Below are positions 37,724 to 48,274 of a stretch of DNA of 64,000 bases, one piece after another (position 1 is the stretch's first letter; every line of letters begins with the position of its first letter). The position numbers and the translations under genes are program-made. Under the pieces are notes generated by a model that did not search any database, was not told the origin of the DNA, and saw only the letters and a list, made by a program, of their open reading frames with translations. This stretch comes from Sporosarcina sp. P34 (lineage in GTDB: Bacteria > Bacillota > Bacilli > Bacillales_A > Planococcaceae), in NCBI RefSeq assembly GCF_002743375.1, contig NZ_PDZC01000013.1:1-64000 (forward strand), in the 5' to 3' direction.

Positions 37724-39082
37724 ATGACAAATACATATGCGATCGTCCTAGCAGCAGGACAGGGCACGCGAATGAAGTCGGATCTTTATAAAGTGCTTCA
37801 TCCAGTCTGTGGCAAACCGATGGTAGAGCACGTGATCGACCACATTCGCGAGCTCAACTCGGATCGGATTGTCACGATCGTCGGTCATGGCGCCGAGGTG
37901 GTAGAGCAGACGCTGGGTAACAAAAGCGAATATGCGCTACAGACACAACAGTTGGGCACAGCACATGCCGTGCAACAAGCTGAGAGGGTACTTGCGGATC
38001 TTGAAGGTACTACGCTCGTCGTCTGTGGTGATACACCGTTAATCAGTACCGAGACAATGGCAGCACTTCTTGCACACCACCATGAAACGGAAGCGAAGGC
38101 GACCATACTTACTGCAATAGCAGATGATCCAACGGGTTATGGCCGTATCATTCGTGCGGAGAACGGTGACGTAATGCGAAACGTAGAACATAAAGACACG
38201 AATGACGAAGAGCGTCTCGTTAAGGAAATTAATACAGGCACTTACTGCTTCGACAATCGCGTGTTATTCGATACACTGAAAAAAGTGAATAACGAAAATG
38301 CGCAAGGAGAGTATTATCTTCCAGATGTATTGGGGATTTTAAAATCTGAAGGACAGCGAATTTCAGCCTATACGACGCCGAATTTCCATGAAACGCTGGG
38401 TGTCAATGACCGTGTAGCGCTGGCACAAGCAGAAAGAAATATGCGTCAATTGATTGCGGAGAAGCATATGCGCAACGGCGTTACAATTATTAGTCCTGAT
38501 CAGACAGTAATTAGTGCGGAGGCTGAAATTGGACGTGATACTATCATCCAACCTGGTGTACTCATTGAGGGCGCCACGAAAATTGGATCACAATGTGTCA
38601 TTGGTCCGAACAGTCACATCCAAAACAGTACAGTGGGTGACAACACGACGATTCATTCATCAGTTGTTCGTGATAGTACAGTTGGAAGTCAGACAGCAGT
38701 CGGTCCATTTGCGCACTTGCGTCCAGAAACACAGCTCGGTGACTATGTAAAAGTAGGCAATTTTGTTGAGGTGAAAAAGTCTCAGCTTGGTGACGCTAGT
38801 AAAGTTTCCCACCTTAGTTATATAGGGGATACAGAAATAGGTAAGAATGTTAATGTTGGCTGTGGTACGATTACAGTTAATTACGATGGTAAAAACAAGC
38901 ACAAAACAGAGATAGAAGACAATGCCTTTATTGGCTGCAATGCCAACTTGGTCGCACCGGTCACGATAGGAAAGAATGCGATTGTGGCAGCGGGGTCCAC
39001 AGTCACAAAAAATGTCCCGGAAAATTCACTTGCAATTGGACGTGTTCGGCAAGAGAATAAAGAAGGATACGTAAAAAACTAA
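37724..39082 (+). CDS. glmU: Bifunctional UDP-GlcNAc pyrophosphorylase / GlcN-1-P acetyltransferase
   Basis: This 452-residue enzyme makes UDP-GlcNAc for peptidoglycan and other glycans. The N-terminal uridyltransferase has [20 protein letters not shown] and CGDTPLIS; the C-terminal left-handed beta helix (about 250-440) carries the hexapeptide repeats and acetyl-CoA site. ATG 37724 follows a GGAGG site. Its product is a plausible feedstock for the dehydrogenase/synthase pair at 3.6-6.8 kb. Confidence 0.97.
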   Translation: MTNTYAIVLAAGQGTRMKSDLYKVLHPVCGKPMVEHVIDHIRELNSDRIVTIVGHGAEVVEQTLGNKSEYALQTQQLGTAHAVQQAERVLADLEGTTLVVCGDTPLISTETMAALLAHHHETEAKATILTAIADDPTGYGRIIRAENGDVMRNVEHKDTNDEERLVKEINTGTYCFDNRVLFDTLKKVNNENAQGEYYLPDVLGILKSEGQRISAYTTPNFHETLGVNDRVALAQAERNMRQLIAEKHMRNGVTIISPDQTVISAEAEIGRDTIIQPGVLIEGATKIGSQCVIGPNSHIQNSTVGDNTTIHSSVVRDSTVGSQTAVGPFAHLRPETQLGDYVKVGNFVEVKKSQLGDASKVSHLSYIGDTEIGKNVNVGCGTITVNYDGKNKHKTEIEDNAFIGCNANLVAPVTIGKNAIVAAGSTVTKNVPENSLAIGRVRQENKEGYVKN

Positions 39083-39109
39083 TCTTACCCAACCAACAGG
39101 AGGGCCATC

Positions 39110-40069
39110 ATGGCAAATCAATATCCAAACAACAAACTGAAAATCTTTTCTTTAACTGCGAATGAACCACTTGCTAAAGAAGTAGCAGATCAAGTCGGGC
39201 TTCCGCTCGGCAAGCTCTCAGTCAAACGTTTTAGTGACGGGGAAGTTCAGATCAACATCGATGAAAGCATCCGTGGCTGTGAAGTGTTTGTCATTCAATC
39301 CACTTCTAATCCGGTTAACGACAACTTAATGGAACTTCTCATAATGCTAGATGCCTTAATGCGTGCATCTGCACGTACGATTAACGTGGTCATGCCTTAT
39401 TATGGATATGCACGCCAAGACCGTAAAGCGAGTTCACGTGAACCTATAACGGCTAAACTAGTTGCAAACTTACTAGAAAAAGCAGGCGCTGACCGTGTAA
39501 TCGCGGTAGACCTACATGCACCACAAATTCAAGGGTTCTTCGATATTCCAATTGATCACTTGATTGCAGAACCCATCCTAACGGAGTACTTCCAGAGTCA
39601 AGGATTAGCGAGCGATGATCTTGTTATCGTTTCACCTGACCATGGCGGTGTGACGCGTGCACGTAAAATGGCAGATCGTATGAAGGCACCTATTGCGATA
39701 ATTGATAAGCGTCGTCCGCGTCCAAATGTAGCGGAAGTGATGAATATCGTTGGCAATGTAGAAGGAAAAACGGCTATTCTAATTGATGATATTATTGATA
39801 CAGCCGGTACTATAACAATTGCCGCGAGCGCCCTAATTGAAAGTGGAGCAAAAGAAGTGTATGCTTGTTGTTCACATCCTGTTTTGTCAGGACCAGCAAT
39901 TGAACGCATCAATAATTCTCAAATCAAGCAATTAGTCATTACGAATTCTATTAAATTGCCGGAAAGTAAACAATCTCCAAAAATTAAACAGCTGTCGATT
40001 GCGCCATTGTTAGCATCTGCAATCATTCGTGTGTTTGAGAACAAGTCTGTAAGTACACTATTTGAGTAA
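39110..40069 (+). CDS. prs: Ribose-phosphate pyrophosphokinase
   Basis: This 319-residue class I PRPP synthase contains RFSDGEVQI (regulatory and ATP loop), the flexible [13 protein letters not shown] loop, [12 protein letters not shown], and the PRPP motif [12 protein letters not shown]. It makes PRPP for purines, pyrimidines, His and Trp. AGGAGGGCC precedes the ATG, 27 bases after glmU. Confidence 0.97.
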   Translation: MANQYPNNKLKIFSLTANEPLAKEVADQVGLPLGKLSVKRFSDGEVQINIDESIRGCEVFVIQSTSNPVNDNLMELLIMLDALMRASARTINVVMPYYGYARQDRKASSREPITAKLVANLLEKAGADRVIAVDLHAPQIQGFFDIPIDHLIAEPILTEYFQSQGLASDDLVIVSPDHGGVTRARKMADRMKAPIAIIDKRRPRPNVAEVMNIVGNVEGKTAILIDDIIDTAGTITIAASALIESGAKEVYACCSHPVLSGPAIERINNSQIKQLVITNSIKLPESKQSPKIKQLSIAPLLASAIIRVFENKSVSTLFE

Positions 40070-40150
40070 TAATAAGTTAACTGATATCTTCTGATATTGA
40101 ATATCCAAAGATGTGAAAAAAACTTTTTAATAGGATAGGGGACTATACAA

Positions 40151-40780
40151 ATGAGTACAATTAAGTCGAACTTAAGACAAACTGACAAGAAGACAGTAAG
40201 CGAATTAAGAAAAAGCGGATGGATTCCTTCCGTAGTATATGGTTATAAAACAGAAAGCACGCCAATCGCAGTAAAAGAACGAGATCTTCTAGACACACTT
40301 CGTGAAACAGGAAGAAACGGTGTAATCAAATTGACTGTTGACGACAAAGATGTAAATGTTGTCTTAAACGATTATCAGTCTGACGTATTAACTGGTTTCC
40401 TTACGCACGCTGACTTCTTGGCGATCAATATGACAGAAGAGCTTGAAGTAGACGTAGCGATTAACCTTGTTGGAGACGCGCCAGGTGAAAAGGCAGGCGG
40501 TACCATTCAACAACCGGTATGGGAAGTTACAATTCGCGTAAAGCCATCTGACATTCCTGAACATATCGATGTAGACGTTTCAGAACTTGAAATTGGCGAA
40601 ACAATTCTTGTTGGCGATATTCGCGACAAAGTGAAGTTTGAAATCGTGACTGAAGACGAAGTGGGATTAGTAACTATTTCCGCTCCACGTACTGAAGAAG
40701 AATTAGAAGCACTAGACGAAGCAACTGAAAGCACTGAAGCTGAGCCGGAAGTAATTGGCGAAGATAAAGAAGAGAAATAA
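40151..40780 (+). CDS. ctc: Ribosomal protein bL25, long Ctc form
   Basis: The 209-residue protein has an N-terminal 5S-rRNA-binding L25 domain (about 1-92) and a beta-rich CTC domain (about 100-185) with a Glu-rich tail. In B. subtilis ctc is sigma-B induced; no clear GTTT-N14-GGG promoter is visible here, so stress control is unproven. Confidence 0.94.
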   Translation: MSTIKSNLRQTDKKTVSELRKSGWIPSVVYGYKTESTPIAVKERDLLDTLRETGRNGVIKLTVDDKDVNVVLNDYQSDVLTGFLTHADFLAINMTEELEVDVAINLVGDAPGEKAGGTIQQPVWEVTIRVKPSDIPEHIDVDVSELEIGETILVGDIRDKVKFEIVTEDEVGLVTISAPRTEEELEALDEATESTEAEPEVIGEDKEEK

Positions 40781-40790
40781 GTTACAAAAT

Positions 40791-40824
40791 GGGCGCACGT
40801 GTTTGAATCGTGCGCTCCTTTTCT
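40791..40824 (+). terminator. Terminator of ctc
   Basis: GGGCGCACG pairs with CGTGCGCTCC (one bulge) and is followed by TTTTC. Confidence 0.7.
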
Positions 40825-40862
40825 ATGTATATATATATCATTTAGAAAAGGAAGAGAAGAAC

Positions 40863-41429
40863 ATGAAATTACTAATCGGTCTCGGAAATCCCGGGAAAAA
40901 ATATGAAAACACGCGGCATAATATTGGTTTTCAAGTCATTGACGAATTGGCTGAACGTTGGCAAGCTCCACCATTCCAGCAAAAGTTCAATGGGCAATTT
41001 ACAACTGTCCATACGACTGAAGGTAAAACGATATTATTAAAACCGATGACCTACATGAACTTGTCTGGAGAATGCGTCCGACCTCTAGCAGATTATTTTG
41101 AAGTGAATGATAACGAGATCGTTGTGTTATACGATGACTTAGATTTACCAGCGGGAAAGATCCGACTTCGTCAAAAAGGAAGTGCAGGCGGTCACAATGG
41201 TATGAAATCACTCATTGCACATTTAGGTACATCTGAATTCAACCGCATTCGTATAGGCGTCGATCGTCCTACTGGCGGTATGAAGGTCGCTGACTATGTA
41301 CTATCTCCTTTTAGCAAGGACGAGCAACCGTTGATTGAAGACGCGATACAAAAGAGTGCAGATGCCTGTGAAGAATGGACAACGAAAAAGAAACCATTTC
41401 TTGAAGTGATGAATAAATTTAACGGATAA
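40863..41429 (+). CDS. pth: Peptidyl-tRNA hydrolase
   Basis: The product is 188 residues from ATG 40863 (AAAGGAAGAG upstream). It recycles peptidyl-tRNA released from stalled ribosomes. Signatures are GLGNPGKKYENTRHNIGFQVID (catalytic His in RHN), KPMTYMNLSGE and GSAGGHNGMKSL. It is equivalent to spoVC of B. subtilis. Upstream in-frame codons lie in the ctc terminator and are not the start. Confidence 0.96.
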   Translation: MKLLIGLGNPGKKYENTRHNIGFQVIDELAERWQAPPFQQKFNGQFTTVHTTEGKTILLKPMTYMNLSGECVRPLADYFEVNDNEIVVLYDDLDLPAGKIRLRQKGSAGGHNGMKSLIAHLGTSEFNRIRIGVDRPTGGMKVADYVLSPFSKDEQPLIEDAIQKSADACEEWTTKKKPFLEVMNKFNG

Positions 41430-41482
41430 GCATAATACATTAATTCTTTGCCTATACTTTGAAAAAGGAAGGTGAAGAGAAT

Positions 41483-41701
41483 ATGATCCGTTATTCTTGC
41501 AATCACTGTCATACGGAGATCGGCTCCATTCCATTCGAATCGGCAAAGGATACGCTAAGTCAAATAGACGATGCAGATAAAAGTACATTTTTGTCCGTAG
41601 ATCGGGATGGTGGTCTGCATATACGATGTATTTGTGAACACTGTGAGCAATCATTGCAGACGTTCCCGGATTATTACACCTTAAAAAAATGGTTACAATA
41701 A
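41483..41701 (+). CDS. fin: Anti-sigma-F factor Fin
   Basis: This 72-residue zinc-knuckle protein has CNHCHTEIG at the N-terminus and CICEHCEQ later. In B. subtilis Fin (YabK) is made in the forespore and shuts off sigma-F to allow the switch to sigma-G. Position between pth and mfd is conserved. ATG 41483 follows GGAAGGTGAAG. Confidence 0.92.
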   Translation: MIRYSCNHCHTEIGSIPFESAKDTLSQIDDADKSTFLSVDRDGGLHIRCICEHCEQSLQTFPDYYTLKKWLQ

Positions 41702-41710
41702 GTAACAGAT

Positions 41711-41738
41711 GCTTTGGCGCTGATAGCCAAAGCTTTTT
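41711..41738 (+). terminator. Terminator of fin
   Basis: GCTTTGGC pairs with GCCAAAGC across a seven-base loop and is followed by TTTTT. Confidence 0.82.
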
Positions 41739-41802
41739 GTGCATAAAGCATTCTGTTCAATAGATAGATACACTTAGTCAATAGATAAGGAGGAGTAGTT
41801 GA

Positions 41803-44800
41803 GTGGGAGTAATAGAACAGCTTTTTCTAGAAGAGAAAGAGATTCAAGGCTTGCTGAACGATCTGGAAGATGGGCGGGATCAGCAGTTAATCACAGGTCT
41901 TGCAGGTGGATCCAAAGCGATTTTCTTTAAATTGATTCAGCAATCATTGACACGCCCTGTCTTAATTGTTTCACCAAATATGCTTCAAGCACAGCGAACG
42001 TATGAAGACTTAAGCAAATTGGTTGATGATGAACATATTCACTTATATACGGCAGAAGAACTTGTTGCCGCTGACTTTTCATTTGCAAGTTATGAATTAC
42101 GTGCTGGCAGGATTGATACATTGGATCACATGGCGCGTGTAGGTAGTGGTATTTATATCACACCTGTTGCAGGTTTGCGCAAATTGTTGCCCTCAAAGAA
42201 ACGGTGGTTGACACACTACGTCACAGCTTCAACGGACGAAGAGATTGATATAGGTGTCTGGCTAGAGAACTTAGTAGCTATGGGCTATATACGAAAAGAC
42301 CTGGTGAGTGCACCGGGTGAATTTGCGTTACGCGGTGGAATATTGGATATTTATCCGCTCACAATGGCAGAACCTGTTCGTATTGAGTTATTCGATACGA
42401 CAATTGATTCCATTCGTACATTTTCCGCAGAAGATCAACGTTCAACTGGAAAATTAGAATCTATTACGTTATTGCCAGCGACAGAATTTATCTGGACGCC
42501 TGAAGAATTACAGCAAGTTTCGCAAAAAGTGGAGCAAGCGCTTGGTGAAAGCTTGACCAAAATCAAAAGTGAAGAATTACAGCAGCAATTATTGATGACC
42601 ATCATGCAAGATATCAGCATGATGAAAGACGGGATAGTGCCAGACACAATAAAGAAATATGCTTCATTTTCTTCTGGTGCTAATACCATGTTAACGGACT
42701 ACTTTCCCGCTAATGGTGTCATAATATTTGACGAATTGGGGAGAATACAAGAGTCTGTAGCTACATTGGAGTCGGAGGAGCAAGAATACCAGCTAGCGAT
42801 GCTCGAAGATGGAAAAATGTTGCATGACACGAAGCTGGCGTGGAAATACGAGCAAGTACTTGAAAATGTTAAACAGCAGCAACTCTACTTATCTTTGTTT
42901 ACACGCTCAGTACCTGGCTTCACTATTAAGAAGTCTATTTCAATTTCTTGTAAGCCAATGCAACAGTTTCATGGTCAAATGCCTTTATTGAAAAGTGAGA
43001 TTGAGCGTTGGCGACTGGGGAACTATAATGTGTTTCTCTTGGCTTCGTCAACCGAGAGAATGAAGACAATCCAAGATATTTTACGAGAGTATGATATAGA
43101 AGCAGCGATAGACGGCAAGCCGAGTAAAGACGGTGTGTTATCCATTATAGAAGGGGATTTATCAGTAGGCTTTGAATTACCGTTCCAGAAACTTGCTGTC
43201 ATTACAGACGCGGAATTGTTTACTGGCAAACCAAAACGCAAAGCACGTCCCCCTAAACTAACGAATGCTGAACGGATCAAAAGCTATTCAGAGATCAAGC
43301 CAGGCGACCATATCGTCCACGTTCATCATGGTATTGGAAAATATTATGGCGTCGTTACATTGGATGTTAAAGGGATCCAGAAAGATTACCTAGATATTCG
43401 TTATCGCGGTGAAGATAAGCTTTTCGTGCCCGCGGATCAAATTGATTTGATTCAAAAGTACGTTGCTACTGGAGAGAAAGAGCCAAAGCTACATAAACTT
43501 GGCGGCACGGATTGGGTAAAAACTAAACGTAAAGTAACAGCGGCTATTCAGGATATTGCGGATGATTTGATCAAATTATATGCCAGACGAGAAGCGGAAA
43601 AAGGTTTTGCCTTCAGTGAAGATGATGACTTGCAACGTTCATTCGAAAATGCTTTTCCTTACGAAGAGACGCAGGACCAGTTACAATCCATAGAGGAAAT
43701 TAAGAAAGATATGGAACGTATACGACCTATGGATCGATTATTATGCGGTGACGTAGGGTATGGGAAAACAGAAGTCGCAATCCGTGCAGCTTTTAAGGCG
43801 GTCACGAACGGTAAACAAGTGGCGTTCTTAGTGCCGACTACGATATTGGCACAGCAACATTACGAGACGATGAAAGAGCGTTTCGCAGATTATCCTGTGA
43901 CGGTTTCATTATTGAATCGTTTTCGTACTAAGAAAGAGCAGGACGAAACGATCAAAGGGTTGAAAGCGGGGACTGTTGACGTTGTCATCGGTACACATCG
44001 CTTATTGTCGAAGGACGTAGTCTATCAGGATCTTGGGCTTCTCGTAGTTGATGAAGAGCAACGTTTTGGTGTGACGCATAAAGAAAAATTGAAGCAATTG
44101 AAAAATAACGTAGATGTACTGACATTAACTGCAACACCGATCCCGAGGACTTTGCATATGTCGATGGTCGGGGTGCGCGATTTATCCGTAATCGAAACAC
44201 CGCCGGCCAATCGTTTCCCTGTCCAAACATATGTCATGGAGCACAATGGGGGCACTCGTTCGTGAGGCGATTGAACGGGAGATGGGGCGTGGCGGCCAGG
44301 TTTTCTATTTATATAATCGTGTAGAAGATATGGATCGCAAAGCTCAGGAAATTCGTGACTTGGTACCTGAAGCGCGAATCGCCTCTGCTCATGGTAAGAT
44401 GGGGGAGGCCGCCCTCGAAGCGGTAATATTAAGTTTTCTCCAAGGGGAATTTGACGTGCTTGTTACAACGACCATTATTGAAACCGGAATCGATATTCCG
44501 AACGTCAATACGTTGATTGTGCATGATGCAGATCGCATGGGACTTTCACAGCTTTATCAATTACGTGGCCGGGTCGGTCGTTCCAATCGCGTGGCATATA
44601 GTTATATGCTCTATCAGCGCGATAAAGTGCTTACGGAAGTTGCGGAAAATCGCTTACAGGCAATCAAAGAGTTCACTGAGCTCGGTTCGGGGTTTAAAAT
44701 TGCTATGCGTGATCTATCTATTCGGGGAGCAGGTAATTTACTTGGTTCACAACAACATGGATTCATTGACTCTGTTGGTTTCGATTTGTATTCGCAATTA

Positions 44801-45337
44801 CTACAAGAAGCGATTGAAGAAAGACAGACAGGTGTCGTGAAAGAAGACAAGGCGGATGTCGAAATTTCCTTGCCGATCAATGCATATCTCCCTGAGTCAT
44901 ACATCCAAGATGGTTATCAAAAAATCCAAATGTATAAACGTGTTAAAGCAATTACAGGCGATAAGGATTATCTAGAGCTTGTTGACGAAATGATCGACCG
45001 TTTCGGTGATATGCCATTCGAAGCCGACTTATTGCTCCGCGTTGGACGTATGAAAGCGTGGGGGCGTGATGCTGGCGTGGTATCCATTAAAAATGTACAA
45101 GGGATAGTGGAGATCCGCTTGTCAGCAGAGGGAACAGCCCGTGCTGACGGTGCAAAACTGATGGAACATTCATTGAAGTTTGGTCATGCGGTTGGACTGA
45201 CGATTGACAATGGACAAATAACCGTAACCGTGAACGAAAAAAAATCTAATCAGTTTACGGAATTCGACATGGTAGAAGATATGGTACACATAATGCAAGA
45301 AACAGCAAAGGAAGTAGAATCTACAGATGCCTTGTAA
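41803..45337 (+). pseudogene. mfd: Transcription-repair coupling factor Mfd, split by a frameshift
   Basis: Two overlapping frames together encode Mfd. The first (41803-44265, 820 codons, GTG start after AAGGAGGAG) has the UvrB-homology region, the RNA-polymerase-interaction domain (IKPGDHIVHVHHGIGKY) and the first helicase lobe with GDVGYGKTEVA and DEEQRFG. It then runs into a TGA after HNGGTRS. The second frame resumes at HNGALVREAIE-like sequence and carries the second helicase lobe and C-terminal domain to 45337. Removing one G from the run GGGGG at 44248-44252 restores a 1177-residue protein, normal for Mfd. As read, the 820-residue product would lack the motor. It may be a true mutation or a sequencing error in a homopolymer. 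Confidence 0.92.
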
Positions 45338-45347
45338 CACCTCGATT

Positions 45348-45377
45348 GCATAAAATGACCAATGTTGATGCATACTA
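45348..45377 (+). promoter_or_regulatory. Sigma-G promoter of spoVT
   Basis: GCATA (45348-45352), 18 bases, then CATACTA (45371-45377) exactly fits the forespore sigma-G consensus. spoVT is a known sigma-G gene. Confidence 0.85.
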
Positions 45378-45420
45378 TTCTCAGAAATACATTTAATTTC
45401 GAGAAAGTGAGGCATTATAC

Positions 45421-45957
45421 ATGAAAGCAACGGGTATTGTCCGCAGGATTGATGACTTGGGAAGAGTAGTTATACCAAAAGAAATTAGAAGGACGCTTCG
45501 CATTCGTGAGGGGGACCCTTTGGAGATATTCACTGATCGAGAAGGGGAAGTCATTTTAAAGAAGTATTCACCTATTTCAGAGCTTGGCGAATTTGCGGCA
45601 GAATATGCAGAATCACTTTACGAAACAATTGGTACACCTACACTAATCAGTGATCGTGATGAGATGCTTGCGGTAGCAGGTCTTGCAAAAAAGGATTATA
45701 TGAACAGACAGTTAGCCCCGATATGCGAAGAAATCCTGAACGGCCGATCTACTGTCACGGAAAAGCATGAGAAGACGGTAGAATGGGTGCCAGGTCAAGT
45801 AGAGCAGATTAAGTCTTATTGTATTGTACCAATCATTACAAATGGCGATGCAATCGGTGCGGTCTATTTGCTATCAAAAGTTCATTTTGTCGGAGAGGTC
45901 GAGCAAAAAGCGGCAGAAACAGCAGCCAACTTCCTGTCAAAACAGATGGAAAGCTAA
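45421..45957 (+). CDS. spoVT: Forespore transition regulator SpoVT
   Basis: The 178-residue protein has an AbrB-type swapped-hairpin domain (residues 1-50; TGIVRRIDDLGRVVIPKEIR) and a C-terminal GAF domain (about 55-178). It tunes sigma-G-dependent genes in the forespore. AGAAAGTGAGG precedes the ATG; a textbook sigma-G promoter and a terminator make it monocistronic. Confidence 0.97.
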   Translation: MKATGIVRRIDDLGRVVIPKEIRRTLRIREGDPLEIFTDREGEVILKKYSPISELGEFAAEYAESLYETIGTPTLISDRDEMLAVAGLAKKDYMNRQLAPICEEILNGRSTVTEKHEKTVEWVPGQVEQIKSYCIVPIITNGDAIGAVYLLSKVHFVGEVEQKAAETAANFLSKQMES

Positions 45958-45990
45958 ACGAATTTAATATAAATATTAAGTTTTTATTTA

Positions 45991-46026
45991 AAACTCACAC
46001 TAGATGAATCTAGTGTGAGTTTTTTT
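45991..46026 (+). terminator. Terminator of spoVT
   Basis: A perfect 14-bp stem (AAACTCACACTAGA with its complement) and a four-base loop are followed by TTTTTT. Confidence 0.9.
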
Positions 46027-46200
46027 GAAGTGTAATTTACTAAAAATTAAATTGTGCATCTAATTATCAGAGTCATGACATGTAAAGGGACATTTTTTAA
46101 CCTATTAATTGGTAGGTAGGCAATGATTTATCTTACATATAATTCCTAACTTGGTTCGTATGACATAAAATACAAGTCGCTATATTTCAACACATTAAAA

Positions 46201-46327
46201 GTGAAATCTTTCACATACTACATTCAGACACCGCTTTTTAGCATCACTTTTCTATACGTGAAGCTTTTCACAAAAGCCTTTAGTGAAAGGCTTCACAAGG
46301 CATAAATTGAAAAGTGAAAGGTTTCAC
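46201..46327. promoter_or_regulatory. Cluster of four GTGAA-N4-TTCAC palindromes (operators)
   Basis: Fourteen-base palindromes lie at 46201-46214, 46258-46271, 46283-46296 and 46314-46327. Each has intact GTGAA and TTCAC arms and a variable centre (ATCT, GCTT, AGGC, AGGT). The arms resemble Rex operators (TTGTGAA-N4-TTCACAA) and also CRP/FNR-type sites (GTGA-N6-TCAC). The cluster is 125 to 250 bases upstream of the malic enzyme promoter. Confidence 0.75.
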
Positions 46328-46453
46328 ATACTACGAAAAGGCATAAAAGTCAAAACTTTTTTCGGAATTTTTTTAAGTCCTGAAAAACCCGAGGCAAAAG
46401 CAATGTAACCGCTTACGAATTTTCAATTTTTGGAGTTAATAAAAAATTGATGC

Positions 46454-46483
46454 TTGTAATTACTTCGCATTTGCGCTTATAAT
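46454..46483 (+). promoter_or_regulatory. Promoter of the malic enzyme gene
   Basis: TTGTAA (46454-46459) and a perfect TATAAT (46478-46483) are separated by 18 bases. Confidence 0.55.
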
Positions 46484-46533
46484 CACTACCAACACGAATG
46501 AACAATAAAAAACCAGACAGGGAGAGCGATATT

Positions 46534-47739
46534 ATGAACAGGAAATACAAATCTTCTTTACACATGCATCAAATTCACAATGGAAAAATGGAAGTGGTTT
46601 CGAAAGTTCCACTAGAGAATAAAGAGGATTTGAGTTTGGCGTACTCACCGGGAGTTGCTGAACCCTGTGTAGAAATTGCTCATGATCCATCACTTGCATA
46701 TGACTATACAATCAAAGGGAACTTGGTTGCAGTTGTAACAGATGGAACGGCTGTTCTAGGTCTCGGAGATATCGGCCCTGAAGCAGCTTTGCCGGTAATG
46801 GAAGGGAAAGCTCTATTGCTGAAGCAATTCGCAGGGGTTGACGCATTCCCAATTTGTCTGGATACAAAAGATGTAGATGAAATTGTCAATATCGTAAAAG
46901 CTTTGAGCCCGACATTTGGCGCTGTAAACCTTGAAGATATTTCGGCTCCACGTTGTTTCGAAATTGAACGTAGATTGCGTGAAGAATGTAATATTCCAAT
47001 CTTCCATGATGATCAGCATGGAACGGCAATTGTAGTAGGTGCGGGTTTACTTAATGCATTAAAAGTAGTAGGAAAAGAAAAAGAAGATGTAAAAATTGTT
47101 TTAAATGGCGCAGGTGCCGCTGGAGTTGCAATTACGAAACTATTGTTGAATATGGGCTTCAAAAACATTATTATGTGCGATTCCAAAGGGATTATTTTTG
47201 AAGGTCGTGAGAATGCGATGAATGACATTAAGCATGAAATGTCACGCATCACAAACCTCGAAAAAATAGAGGGTTCATTAGAGGCTGCAATGGAGGGTGC
47301 TGACGTATTTGTTGGTGTATCTGTTGCGAACTTGCTGACGAAGGAATTGATAGCGCTAATGAATACAGATCCTATCGTATTCGGACTGGCAAATCCAATG
47401 CCCGAGTTAAAGCCCGAATTGGCAGATGAGTATGGCGTACGTATTATTGCGACAGGCCGTTCCGATTATCCTAACCAGGTCAACAATGTCTTGGCATTCC
47501 CTGGTATCTTCCGTGGAGCACTAGATGTTAGAGCAACTGAGATCAATGAAGAGATGAAACTTGCAGCAACATATGCGATTGCTGATTTGATCAAAGATGA
47601 GGACCTACGTGATGATTACATCATTCCGGATCCATTTGATGATCGTATTCCTACAATTGTTGCACACGCAGTAGGAAAGGCAGCGATGCGTACAGGTGTA
47701 TCTGTTGCGAAGGAAATGGTTTTGCCTACACCCAGATGA
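46534..47739 (+). CDS. Malic enzyme (malate dehydrogenase, oxaloacetate-decarboxylating)
   Basis: The enzyme is 401 residues from ATG 46534 (AGGGAGAG upstream); an in-frame ATG at 46498 lacks a site. It is the short bacterial type: LAYSPGVAEPC near the start, the catalytic and metal-binding region GLGDIGPEAALPVMEGKA, DISAPRCFEIE and FHDDQHGTA, and the dinucleotide fold GAGAAGVA. It converts malate to pyruvate and CO2 with NAD(P) reduction; cofactor preference is not settled from sequence. It is inserted between spoVT and yabM relative to B. subtilis, preceded by an operator cluster that implies dedicated control. Confidence 0.93.
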   Translation: MNRKYKSSLHMHQIHNGKMEVVSKVPLENKEDLSLAYSPGVAEPCVEIAHDPSLAYDYTIKGNLVAVVTDGTAVLGLGDIGPEAALPVMEGKALLLKQFAGVDAFPICLDTKDVDEIVNIVKALSPTFGAVNLEDISAPRCFEIERRLREECNIPIFHDDQHGTAIVVGAGLLNALKVVGKEKEDVKIVLNGAGAAGVAITKLLLNMGFKNIIMCDSKGIIFEGRENAMNDIKHEMSRITNLEKIEGSLEAAMEGADVFVGVSVANLLTKELIALMNTDPIVFGLANPMPELKPELADEYGVRIIATGRSDYPNQVNNVLAFPGIFRGALDVRATEINEEMKLAATYAIADLIKDEDLRDDYIIPDPFDDRIPTIVAHAVGKAAMRTGVSVAKEMVLPTPR

Positions 47740-47754
47740 AGATGAATAGAGACC

Positions 47755-47790
47755 CGTCTTTCCTATCACGTATAGGGAAGACGTTTTTTA
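47755..47790 (+). terminator. Terminator of the malic enzyme gene
   Basis: A 12-bp stem (CGTCTTTCCTAT with ATAGGGAAGACG, one wobble) and a five-base loop are followed by TTTTTT. Confidence 0.85.
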
Positions 47791-48274
47791 ATTTGTGAAG
47801 TGAGTGGTTGAGGCGGACGGGGGCGTTGTTTGACGTTCTGGTTGGACTGTTGGTTATTGGCCTACAGACTAGAAACAAGTGCAAGGTAGATGTGCTCATA
47901 AATTCTTGCAAGCGCTCATAGATCATGGTTAAGCGTCCTATACTGTGCAAATACCGCTCTATCCACCTTCAAAAGCGCTCTATCATAATCTGTAATCGAT
48001 CATACTTATTTGGTAACCGCTCTAAGCATCTATGAACTTATTCGATCCCGACTGTAAACGTGTAATTACATGTCAAAAAATTAGGAAGTACCCATAATGT
48101 AGTCCCAGATTACCCGTAGTTTGTAGTGGATACCTAGACTAGTCCCCAACTATCTATATTTATCCCACAGTCTACCCACGTTCATGGAATAGTCCGGTTC
48201 AATTACGCGCCTAGCGCACACACGCCTGCCTCATTGTGCACGTATAGTATGATAAAACCAAATGGGGGAGCGAA
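47791..48274. other. Intergenic region with repeat array, upstream of the YtaF-like gene
   Basis: About 480 bases. The first half carries the second 21-bp-phased array. The second half has several short similar words (TAGTCCC, TAGTCCGG) but no gene, promoter or riboswitch I can name with confidence. Confidence 0.5.
47892..48037. repeat. Second 21-bp-phased repeat array, diverged
   Basis: Units start at 47892, 47912, 47933, 47954, 47975, 47996 and 48017, all 21 bp apart except the first (20). They share the GCTC(A/T)TA start and AAGC/ACC end with the array at 122-309. On the minus strand they again read as I-E-R-L/Y/F-type heptads, here interrupted by a stop. Confidence 0.8.

Larger units (their letters stand above)
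46027..46533. other. Intergenic region upstream of the malic enzyme gene
   Basis: About 500 AT-rich bases hold no gene. They contain four palindromic operator-like sites (46201-46327), repeated flanking words (TTCACATACTAC twice, AAGGCATAAA twice) and a sigma-A-like promoter (46454-46483). Confidence 0.6.

Noticed and set aside
40080-40150. Sigma-B promoter for ctc
   Set aside because: No GTTT-N14-GGG pair with acceptable spacing was found in the gap between prs and ctc.
41301-41744. 147-codon minus-strand frame across pth and fin
   Set aside because: It covers two conserved genes and a terminator on the opposite strand; composition is that of a shadow frame.
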